From positions 294,236-358,235 of the forward strand of contig NW_005178559.1 of assembly GCF_000350225.1 (NCBI RefSeq): a stretch of DNA of 64,000 nucleotides, given 5' to 3'. Shown here one piece after another: positions 42,755 through 51,483 of this stretch. The notes under the pieces were generated by a model. That model ran no database searches. It saw only the letters and a list, made by a program, of their open reading frames with translations, and was not told the origin of the DNA. Every line of letters starts with the position of its first letter. The first letter of the stretch is position 1. Position numbers and translations under genes: made by a program. The DNA is from Chondrus crispus. Taxonomy: Eukaryota; Rhodophyta; Florideophyceae; Gigartinales; Gigartinaceae.

Positions 42755-44692
42755 CAAAACATCGACGGCGAGCAGTGCACCAGCCTCCGACAAGCTTGCT
42801 TACGACTTGGTTTGCTGGCCGACGATGCCGAGTGGAAGCACGTCATCCGAGATTCATTCCGGTCAGGCTTCGTTCCCCTTTCTCATCTGTTCGCTACGAT
42901 TCTGGCACATTGCCAACCTTCGGATCCTCTCTGGCTGTGAAACGACCATCTGCACATGTTTCTCGCTGATATTCGCAATCGTGCACGTAGACAACCCATT
43001 CGAAGACAGCAGCTTCGCGATGATCACCACGCCACATCTTACGTGCTTGAAGAGGTACAGGAGGCCCTGAAGACTGTGCGTTCCGACTGGACGCTCGCAC
43101 ACTTCGAACTCCCACTCCCCAATGACAGCCTGCCCGCTTTGGAACAGCCAAACAAGATCCAGACACCCGAAGCACAAGCGCAGAAGTGCGAAGAGCGACT
43201 ACAGACATCGTTGCCGCTGTTAAACACAAATCAACGCCATGTCTTTGACGAAATAGTTAGCTCCATGCTTCCAGGCTTATCCGTCTCGGCATTGCTTCAA
43301 GGATCCTCGAGCGCCGTTGCGGGATCTTCTATGCCAACACAAATTAGTCGTCTCTTCTTCCTCGATCCTCGATGCTACTGGCGGAACAGGCAAAACATTC
43401 GTGCTCAGCGCCATGCAAGACTTCCTTCGTTCGCGACGCAAGCAAGTCATCGCCGTCGCTCCATCTGCTGTTGCTGCAGTGTTGCTCGACGGTGGACGCA
43501 CCGCTCATTCCGTGTTCAAGATTTGCATTCCTGTATCTACCGAAAGCACTTGGAACTTCTCCACAAACTCCGACACCGGTCGTACATTGCAACAAGTCGA
43601 TCTTGTCATATGAAACGAGATCTTCATGTGCCATCGAAACTGCATTGAGACTGTCGATCGCTCCCTTCGCGACTTGATGCAAACCGACAGGCCCTTCGGA
43701 GGAAAGTTCCTCTTGCTCGCTGGAAACTTTAGACAAATCCTTCCCGTCGTTCCGGGCGGGTCCAGAGGTCAAATCGTGAGCGCGTGCGTCAAATCTTCCC
43801 CACTGTATCGAGAGTGCCGATTTCTGTGCCTTACCGAGAACATGCGCCTCGCTGATCTCCGAGCGGACCCTGCAGCAGATGTGGAGGCTCTCAACTTCCC
43901 AGAGTTCCTCCTCAGCACCGGGGAAGGCAGAATTCAATGCTAACAGCGCCCGGAATGGATCTCAATTCCACAGTCCGTAGCATTCGAGCAAATCATCCGC
44001 AATTTATGCCTCAAGGTCTTCCGCGGCAGTCGAGACATTCACGCCGACCCTACATGGCTCACCAAGCGCGTTATACTCACCACAAAGAACAGACCGCTAG
44101 AGCAGGTCAACGAAGTCATCGGCAACATGATGCGGGGACCGTATCGAACATATTTAATCGCAAAAAGGTCGAGAGTGAAGACACCAACGCGCTGATCAAT
44201 CCTACGGAAATGGTCAACACTTTGACGGCCGGGTCTGCTCTACCAGACCACAAGCTCAAACTCAAGAAAGGTTTCATCGTCATGCTTCTGCGCAATCTAG
44301 ATCCCACTTCCGGTCACGTCAACGGCGCACGATATGTCATCTAGAAAATGACCAACAACCTACTCTTTCTTCGCGTTACCTCGGGGTCACATGAAGGCAA
44401 CAGACTCTGCCTTCCACGAATGCCCTGCGGACCAGGCGACGACAACTTTCCCATCCCTGGTTTTACTCAAACGCAGTTCCCGATTCGCACGTGCTTCGCC
44501 CTTACAACAAACAAAGCGCAAGTCCAGTCCTTTGGTGGCCGCATCGGTCTCGACCTAGGAGATCATTGCTTCTCGCACGGTCCACTCTACGTCGCATTAT
44601 CGAGGACTACTCACCTAAGCAACGTCACTGTTCTCACTCGAGAGTCCGATGCAACAATGCGAAACATAGTATACCCCGAGGTCCTTCAGTAG
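42755..44692 (+). pseudogene. Helitron 1, Pif1-type helicase domain
   Basis: Seen: 'LADDAEWKHVIRDSFRSGFV'; 'LLNTNQRHVFDEIVSSMLP'; Walker A in DATGGTGKTFVLSAM (about 43370); 'AVAPSAVAAVLLDGGRTAHS'; 'QVDLVI' then TGA where a Trp/Asp pair is expected, in Walker B; 'FLLLAGNFRQILPVV' (D to N); 'PLEQVNEVIGNM' (about 44100); and 'GGRIGLDLGDHCFSHGPLYV' with ALSRTTHLSNVTV (about 44540-44640). Known: this is the Pif1 5'-3' helicase module fused to Rep in Helitrons; it unwinds the donor strand. Frameshifts occur near 42760, 43310, 43620 and 43940. Confidence 0.92.
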
Positions 44693-44784
44693 TCATCAAA
44701 AAAAGTAAACACCATTCTCTTTACGTCTTCCCCTTGCCACCCTTCCGAATTATTGCTCCTCCACGCGGACTTCGCTTGGCGGGC

Positions 44785-45275
44785 AAAGCGCGCACGGAGC
44801 CCACTTGTCCACAACTACTAATACTAATGTGTGTGTGTATGTGCACTTTCGCAAATTTCGCCACTTTTCGGAAAATGAACGGGCAAGTTTAGGATCAACA
44901 AATTTCGGCCGCTACGGCCGGGCCACGCCGACACGTGGCGGCTGCAGCCATGAACGGGCACGAGCGAGGTGCGGCCTGGCCTGCGGCCAGGCCGCCACGC
45001 GGACACATGGCGCCCACGGCCATGGCCGCATAGATTTTTGAAGTAAATATCGAATTGTTCCCAGCGCACCAATAGAAAACGGTCAATTTTTATGTCAATT
45101 TTTAGTCGTTCACAATGCAACATTAAAAACGGTCAATGTTTCGGCAGTCGCGGCGCACGATCAATTTTCCCAATGCTACCAACCTATTTAACTCTATATA
45201 GCTGCACTTCCACAACACAGTACCGGCTTCCGATTTTAACATTTTTCAGAAAATGTTTCACCGCGTGACGGTGTA
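44785..45275. repeat. repeat module C, copy 3; probable Helitron 1 3' end
   Basis: Seen: 'aagcgcgcacggagcccact', 'actactaatactaat', (tg)n, the hairpin ggcctggcc-tgc-ggccaggcc at about 44976-44996, and 'acagtaccggcttccg' with 'caccgcgtgacgg'. It starts about 90 bases after the helicase stop. The string ACTAA followed by T near 44820 has the CTRR-T form of a Helitron 3' end and follows a short stem (cgctt/aagcg). Inference: Helitron 1 ends here and the next repeat unit begins. Confidence 0.6.
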
Positions 45276-45279
45276 GCAG

Positions 45280-45894
45280 ATGCCCTTCCCGGAATTAGAT
45301 TTAGATTACATTTGTAACTGTAGAGCCCGAGCTCCACAATACCTCAGCCCGCGCGCACACATGTACCCCATGTGTACGGGGGCGCGCGCACATGGGTAGT
45401 GCCAGCCCCAACGGCTGACAGTATTACAGTGCAGGCCGACCTGCACTGCAGTAGCCCACTACAGTAAATCGGTACTGTAGTGTTATGATAGATTATTGTG
45501 TACATTAAATATGAGCGGACTGCTGGCGGTGGAGGGGGGACAAGCACGAACTTGTCAAAGATCATCCACCTTGGTCCGCCCGCTTACTCTCAGGTACTTC
45601 CTTTAGTTACCGAGGAGTAGCACCGCGCGCGGGTTGAGGACGCGCAGAGCACGCCCACGAGCCGGCTCCGCCTCCGCCCGTCGGTACTGGACCGTCACCC
45701 AGTTCCGCTCCGGGGCGTTGAGGCGTCGAACCGCTCGCGCGTGCGCACGTCCTCCCCGATCCCGCTCTACCACCGCTTCCTCGAGCCCGTGCTCGACACC
45801 GTGAGTGGGCTGTGCTTCTATCTTCCCCGACGATCGGGGTCTTTCCGAACTCTCAGTACTCACCCCCCTCGTCGTTGGGGGTGATTATTCTACA
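45280..45894. repeat. repeat module A, copy 1 (LTR-like)
   Basis: Seen: 'cgagctccacaatac', 'ctgacagtattacagtgcag' with the hairpin agtgcagg-ccga-cctgcact, then TGTAGTGTTATGATAG (45476) through ATTATTCTACA (45894), which has LTR-like TG...CA ends. Inside is a nested stem: 45516-45520 with 45574-45578, 45528-45533 with 45565-45570, and 45539-45544 with 45551-45556. No 5-bp target duplication flanks 45476-45894. Confidence 0.7.
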
Positions 45895-46480
45895 GGCAGC
45901 TCCCTGGTAGCGTGGTGAACAGAGTTCTGAGCGAGGAAGCGATCGTGCCTCTATGCTGGCGTAGTAGTGGGTCGAATACGGCATTCCCTGCAAAACGTTT
46001 AATGCATTGCTTGGCGGCATCCTGATAGTCTGTAGGTGTTTATTGTACTGTACTTTTAGTACAGTGTGGTAGTCTGCCGCCGTGCATGAAGCCTATTCCG
46101 ATAGCGCCCCATTTTTTGGTGCTGCAGTATCGGGCTCCAAACGACGGCCTCCACAGAGCAATTTGCGGACGTCGGACTGACTTTATTGTAACGTTGACAA
46201 CGAAGATCAAACGTAGCCTCCGTCAACCTATAGAGGCTGCAATGAAACCCAGTGTAGGTGCCGTTAGAGGCTTCAGGAAACCAAACCACCACATTGAGGG
46301 AAAAGGGAGCCCGCGTACTTAGCGACCCTGGCGGAAAGAGCCTTGCCTTGTAAGAGGTTCTTTCTAATACCGGGCTCCCTGGGAGTAGGAATAAAAAGTG
46401 GTCGTACTCTGAGTATTTATACTTCACCGGGCGTATAGTACGATCACGAATCTATTTATTTTTTGTTTTTCCGCGTTTGA
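45895..46480 (+). repeat. repeat module B, copy 2 (Helitron leader)
   Basis: Matches module B at 38845-39540. It ends with a TATA-like TATTTATAC near 46415 and a T-rich leader about 60 bases before the start of the Helitron 2 frame. Confidence 0.8.
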
Positions 46481-46482
46481 GT

Positions 46483-47094
46483 TGTGTTGTAGTCTACTTC
46501 ATGCCTTCTAGAGTTCCTTCATCTTCAGTTAGTAACGCCAGGCGTGCACAGGAGCGTTCATGTGCCGCACGGCGTCATCAACAACTAAGTGAGGAGGAAG
46601 TCGAGGACCACAGATGTTATAACAGAGAACGAATGGCAAAAAACCGTGCCTCAGAAACTGCTCAACAGCGTGCAGTGCGACTTTTAGGAGATCGTAATGC
46701 TACTCGGAGATGAAGGAATGTGGAGACTGAGCTGGAGCGTGTGAATCGACAAAGTATAGACCGCGTGTCCACCCGTGATGCAAGAGCCAATGAACACACT
46801 GAACACACTCCAGTTAGACGTTTCCGACAGAATTTTAGCCGTGTCCGTATGCGTGAGGCTAGAAGAATGGAGGATACGCCTACAACGAGTGCCCGTCAGG
46901 ACTCTAATAGAGCAAGCATGCGTGAGGCTAGAAGTATGGAGGACACACCTACAAGGAGTGCCCTTCAGGACTCTAATCGAGCAAATATGCATGAGGCTAG
47001 AGATATGGAAGACACACCTGCGAGGATTTCCAGGCAAGAAGACAACCGTACTCACATGAATCAAACCCGGCATCTTGAATACGTCATATAGCCC
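46483..47094 (+). pseudogene. Helitron 2, N-terminal stub with 69-bp tandem repeats
   Basis: Seen: a frame from about 46501 (MPSRVPSSSVSNARRAQERS) with one in-frame TGA near 46711, then 'RNVETELERVNRQSIDRVST' and three tandem 69-bp (23-codon) repeats at 46851-47057, consensus 'MREAR.MEDTPT.SA.QDSN'. It stops at 47091 and module A follows at once; the Rep and helicase parts are missing. The head-to-tail position after Helitron 1 indicates a tandem or truncated copy. Confidence 0.75.
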
Positions 47095-47748
47095 CCCCTG
47101 GGGCTTTAAATTAGATTAGATCAAGAACTAGATCACCTACCGTAGAGGGTCGAGCTCCACAGTACTACCGCACATGGCCACGTGTACCCCTCGGGTACAG
47201 GGCACATGCCTGCACACGTGCACACATGTACACGTGTGCGCACGCGAAGGAAGCACGCGCCCACACGTGTACTGTCAGCTCCGATGACTGACAGTATTAC
47301 AGTGCAGGCCGACCTGCACTACTGTAGTGTTATGATAGATTACTTTGTACATTAAATACACAGCGGACTGACGGCGGGTAGGGGGACAACGAGGGACTGG
47401 TTCTCAACCAACTGCCAAGGTCAGTCCACCCAGCTTATTCTAACGACGCGCCTTCGCCTTCGCGCGCGTTGGGAGGAGGGGAGCGGGTACGGGACACACG
47501 CGTGCCCGAGGGAGCCTAGATCCGCCTCCGCCCGTCAGCGCTGGTATGTTACCTAGCGCTGCTACGGGGCGTCGAGGCGTAGATCGGCCCGCGCGTACGC
47601 TCGTCCCCGACCGTCCCGCTCTACCACACCGCTACCAGGGCCCGCTTCCCTGCCTTATTAGCTGGCGCTTCATCCGTCTTCCTGTTCGAACGGGGTCTAC
47701 CTCGGACTGTGCATACACCCTCAGTCGTTTGGGGGTGTTTATGCTACA
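47095..47748. repeat. repeat module A, copy 2 (LTR-like)
   Basis: Seen: 'ttagattagatcaag', 'cgagctccacagtac', an ACGTG-rich stretch (47175-47275), 'ctgacagtattacagtgcag', then TGTAGTGTTATGATAG (47323) to TTTATGCTACA (47748). The conserved stem is present in another sequence version: 47365-47370 pairs with 47422-47427, with an inner stem 47398-47402 / 47406-47410. Confidence 0.7.
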
Positions 47749-48227
47749 ATATACTCTGCTGAGAGACAAACCCGCTAAGCTAATACTCGCCGATCCCGAA
47801 GAATTTCCCGTAGGCTCTTCGACGACAGCACAGAAGAATATATGGACTTTGGGTCCATGGATGTCCAATGTCAGTTCTGTGGGGCGTTGCACTTTCTTGA
47901 AGAGCGGTTGATAAGCAGCTCTGCCCTTCGGCCTACAACAGTGATTGGTTATTAAAAAGATTTTTCCTTCTTAAAAAGAACTGCGTTTGAATATTGCCTA
48001 AGCCGAATTTAAGCCTATTTATAGCTTTTAGACACAGGTCGCCAATTCGGGAAAGTATATTTATTCTTTGCGCACTGCAGCAAAGTGTGTAATTTTTGTG
48101 AAACTGTGAAATTCACGGTTTCAAAGAGTGAATAATTCCTTGGAGTCATGATGTAGATCAATCTCCTCTACCTTTATGTCGATGAACTACAGATTCGACA
48201 ATCTTGACATATAAAGTGCGGAGGCAA
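47749..48227. other. no gene seen
   Basis: AT-rich. A hairpin of about 12 bp with one G-T pair lies at 48098-48123 (tgaaactgtgaa / ttcacggtttca). The inverted arm begins at 48228. Confidence 0.4.
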
Positions 48228-48298
48228 TGTCGCAGAAAGAGATTGCATATAGCTCTCATTTCAGAGATGCCAGCTATATGCAATCTAGCAGTCAGTCG

Positions 48299-48662
48299 AC
48301 CACATGATGCTCGGCAAGCGCTCGAGGAGGTGCTACACGGCAGTCCGATGGAGGTCTTGATGGGGCAAAAACTCCTTTACGTTCGACCGCGAGGGGTGCA
48401 CAAAGGAGCAGCAGTGGCTGAAGTTTTGAGACGCCTCGATGTCAAGGGTGAGACGCCGGACTGGGTTTGTTCTATTGGTGACGACCGAACCGATGAAGAC
48501 ATGTTTAAATAAATATATCGCAATGCTGACGGGAAGAATATTAGTGTTCACACATGTACAGTTGAACGGAAGAGCACTTCAGCCAATTATTACGTACAGC
48601 ATGTTGATGAAGTGTGTGACTAGTTGGAAAGGCTCACGCAAGTAGATGTAAATTCGCCTTGA
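48299..48662 (+). pseudogene. trehalose-6-phosphate synthase/phosphatase, C-terminal fragment
   Basis: Seen: 'RPHDARQALEEVLHGSPMEV', 'GQKLLYVRPRGVHKGAAVAE', 'WVCSIGDDRTDEDMFK', a TAA at 48510, then in the same frame 'HTCTVERKSTSANYYVQHVD' and a TAG at 48621. Known: 'RP.GV.KG.a' and 'GDDRTDEDMF' are the last motifs of the HAD-type trehalose-phosphatase domain of TPS/TPP fusion proteins. Only the final ~120 residues are here; the glycosyltransferase part and the catalytic DxDxT are absent. Its 5' edge meets an imperfect hairpin at the arm boundary. Confidence 0.85.
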
Positions 48663-48719
48663 TGGGGCATAAAATATTTGTATAGGAAGAAGACATCGCA
48701 TCTTCTCAGAGCCTGTCGC

Positions 48720-49226
48720 TTAATGTTTTAGTCTCGGCCTTGCCTCCCTCCTCTCACTCCGTCCTTGCTCGTTCACACATTGTTCGGATCGTCTAGCCTG
48801 TTTGGCAGCCAACCGTTAACAGTTCGACCCCTTTCCACATCTACCAGAATGCGATGGCCTCCTGACGTCATCCGGTTCGCTTCTCGCTATGCAATCTTCA
48901 TATCGCGTTCTCGTTCAAACTCAACAAATGCGTAGTCTCTCAAAACTCCCTCTCGATCTAATGGCATAACAGTTGCCACAGGGCCATATGCCTCGAATGC
49001 ATCCTGCAATGACTTCTCCACCATGGTAAAGGGCAGATTAGCAGCAAAGAGCGTGCAATACGCACTTTTTGTCTTTGCAGAATCGTCGCTTTTTGGGTCC
49101 CACTGGTCTCCTCTCGTTTTTAACGATTTCCGAGGCCTTCTTCAACGCGGCGTTCCGAACACGCCGCCTTCTTTGAGCAGGTGTTCGATAGGGTGTCTCC
49201 GGCTTGCTCTCAGTTTCATCAGCCAT
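48720..49226 (-). pseudogene. U1 snRNP 70-kDa protein-like (RRM), left copy
   Basis: Seen on the minus strand: ATG at 49226 (MADETESKPETPYRTPAQ), a basic segment, a frameshift near 49050, then the RRM: RNP2-like TLFAANLP, 'EKSLQDAFEAYGPVATVMP', RNP1-like RDYAFVEF, an in-frame TAG after 'ERERDMKIA', and 'HRILVDVERGRTVNGWLPN'. Known: 'LVDVERGRTV.gW.PrRL' is diagnostic of U1-70K and related U11/U12-35K proteins, which bind U1 (or U11) snRNA and mark 5' splice sites. The same frameshift and TAG occur in the right-arm copy, so they predate the duplication. Confidence 0.85.
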
Positions 49227-49417
49227 TTTTGTATCGAGGGGTTCGGGGGAGAGGAGAGAGGAAGAAAGTCGAGGCAGCGACGGCGTCTTGCGGGACAACT
49301 CTGAGCTTCCATTGCGGCGGGGACCACTGTAGGACTTGAAAATGGATAAGATGTGGGCGAGTGCAGTAATGATGCGGATAGGAAGCGTAAATATCACCAC
49401 CCCAATCCGCCCTAGGG

Positions 49418-49680
49418 GTGAGGGCGGGAGAAGGAAGAGAAGAACGACTGGAGGAAGTGCCAGAGAGGATGGCGAGCGATCCGTTTTTGGGCGAGCGCAG
49501 GCTGTTCACTTGCCACACGCTCACGCGGCGTGGCACGTATGCCCGAGTCACAATACTGATCCATGGATATAAATATCCTTATTACATAAAAAAAACATCC
49601 CGCTGCGTTGCGCCGCGCGTTGGTGTGCCGCGCGCTGGACACAGACCGACTGCAGAGCGAGTGTACAAAAAGAAAAATAT
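49418..49680 (+). pseudogene. unknown gene fragment, left copy
   Basis: Seen: a frame with 'REERLEEVPERMASDPFLGE', 'RRLFTCHTLTRRGTYARVT' and 'HGYKYPYYIK', divergently placed about 190 bases from the U1-70K-like start. The right-arm copy extends it with 'PQRLRRALVCRALLF'. No family recognised. The shared upstream region could have been a bidirectional promoter. Confidence 0.4.
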
Positions 49681-49984
49681 GACTATGACACAAAAATTAA
49701 TTTCCGGAGACTCCCTGGGGGCTTGTCACTGCGCCCGCCCGCATCGCTTCGACCACGCCTGCTGCAGCTCCCGCCAGGGTAGCCCGCCCACCTCACCGAC
49801 GCCCGTCCGTTTGGCGTCGCCCGCGCGCTTGCCATCGGCCGCCGGCGCGTCGGCCGCCGCTGCCGTATCTATACCGCCGTGCAAGCGCTACAGCCGCTGG
49901 CGACCCGACCGTCCACACCGCGCCCACCCCCGCTCCCTCCAAAATTGGCCTCCCTTTCCAGCCTGCAGTCGCAACGGCGCGTCC

Positions 49985-50890
49985 TCGGCTCGCCCGTGCC
50001 GCTCGAAGCCGTCGGGCTCCCGGCCTCTGTGCCTTCATCCACGTCTTGACAAACTGCTTATTGTACAGCTCAAACTGTGAGACATTCATCTCGTCGACCA
50101 TTTCAGAGCTCCAAGTTTCGCCGCCTAATGGTCTCCCGAGCACCCCCTCAACCGACGCCACCGATCGCAAAAAGCAAATTCAGGTACTCACGCAACTGTC
50201 TACGAATGTAGTCATCAAGCCCGACATACGCCCCCGACGACGAGACAGACGCCGACGACGTGCCCGCCAAAAAAGTCAAGTCGCGCATGAATCGCCGCTC
50301 GACGCACGTAATGCGACACAGCGGCTCGATACTCCCCGACACCGACACCTTGCCCGTCGTCAAATTGACCAGTGCGTCCACAATAGGCACTCCGCCGTTC
50401 CGCGGAGGCTGTCTGGGCGCTTGGAACCGGGGACGGTTTCCCGGGCGTAGACAAACGACAAGTGTCTCCATTCCCCGGCGACAGCGTCGACGACACTGGG
50501 ACAGAAGAGCTCTTCGAGCCGCGAATCGGCGTCTGCTACTTGGGCGTGGGCTTCCCCGAAGGCCGCATCGGCGTGGAGCTAGACTTTTGCAAAAATGCGT
50601 GGGCAGTCTGCACGAGCGGAGACTCCGTCTTCGCGGCGGCGGCCTTCTTCGCGGCCGAGGCGGCGGTCGACGAGAGTTGCAAGCCCACGTTATGCGAGGT
50701 GCCTATACGGCAGGCCCTCCTAGATTGATTCGGAATGAGCTCTGCCACGAGCGGCAGTGAGGCGTACGGCTGGAGAATGACGCGATCGCCGTGTCCGAAC
50801 AGGGCGAACGGGAGGCCGAGGGCAGCGGAATCCTGCCCGTAGTCGAGCGGGGCACGGCGGAGGCAATGGTATCCAGGGCGCCGATGATGT
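49985..50890 (-). pseudogene. DENN-family (AVL9/DENND6-like) fragment
   Basis: Seen, minus strand, in pieces: 'PLDYGQDSAALGLPFALFGH' and GDRVILQPYASLPLVAEL, 'RRACRIGTSHNVGLQ' (50880-50650); 'PIVDALVNLTTGKVSVSGSI', 'CRITCVERRFMRDL', 'YVGLDDYIRRQLREYL' (50400-50150); 'FELYNKQFVKTWMKAQRPGA' (about 50080). Known: AVL9/DENND6-type DENN proteins show 'lPl.lFg....lqPYl.L..l', 'lvGTsN', 'D.lVn..tgk', 'l...DrrFm' and 'GsDdyIR.qf.eYl..ll' in this order; they act in membrane traffic as Rab regulators. Frames shift at least twice. The match is by motif spacing, so moderate confidence. Confidence 0.5.
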
Positions 50891-50935
50891 GTGAACACGG
50901 GGGAGTGTGCTCTTGGGATGAGGGTAGAGCACTCT

Positions 50936-51000
50936 GACTCAAATATGCTAAAAATATCACATTTCACTGTAGCTGCACTCCCAAATTATTCATTTTCTGC
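50936..51000. repeat. GTGCACTC-type dispersed repeat, second copy
   Basis: Seen: shares 'atgctaaaaatatca', 'cactgtag.tgcactc' and a following AT-rich tail with about 24105-24165. It lies just beyond the 5' edge of the DENN-like fragment. Confidence 0.65.
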
Positions 51001-51483
51001 TATTGAGTTTAGCGCTACTCTCGTAGTCTCGTTACGCGCGATTTCGCCATGTCGAACTGCGAAACTGTGGTTTGTGTTCTTGTTCAGTTGCGAGGAGAAT
51101 GACTGAAGGCAACATTGTCCGGTGTCTGCCTCAGGTAGTTTTAGAAAAGACGAAGAAGGCGCCTTTGCCCTTGTCATTTTATAAGGGCTTGCGATCCGCG
51201 CGCGGTATCTTTTATCAATATTATGTCAGATCGAAGAATGGGTTGCAAGACGATATGAAGGATTCCATCTTTTGGACTTAGGAGAGAGCTTGTCCACGAC
51301 ATCTCGCGTAAAGTGTCCACGGCTTCCAGAAAATCTTGAAGGCTACGAAGAATAGCAACAAACCCTCTCACGCGTCGTTTGTTCGAATCAACAAACATGA
51401 CACCGCCGCTGTCAACTGCAGCTTGCTGATGTAATGTAGGGTAGATGTAGGACCAAAGAGACGGCCATTTCGAAGAAATGGAC
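51001..51483. other. no gene seen
   Basis: Downstream flank of the 780-codon gene. A minus-strand frame (51174-51524) overlaps its 3' end without a recognisable domain. It probably contains the 3' untranslated region. Confidence 0.4.

Larger units (their letters stand above)
48228..49680. repeat. left arm of the ~1.4-kb inverted repeat
   Basis: Seen: 48228 onward is the reverse complement of sequence ending at 61080. The match begins at tgtcgcagaaagagattgc and continues past 'ccatggatataaatat' at 49561 to about 49660, where the right arm has about 16 extra bases and the arms diverge. Long stretches are about 98-99% identical, so the duplication is young. Contents: a trehalose-phosphate synthase fragment, a U1-70K-like pseudogene and part of an unknown gene. 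No convincing target duplication flanks the outer ends (ggcaa versus agaag). Confidence 0.9.

Noticed and set aside
45476..45894. module A as a proven solo LTR
   Set aside because: Ends are TGTAG...CTACA, but no 5-bp duplication flanks this or the other copies, and similarity extends upstream of the supposed start.
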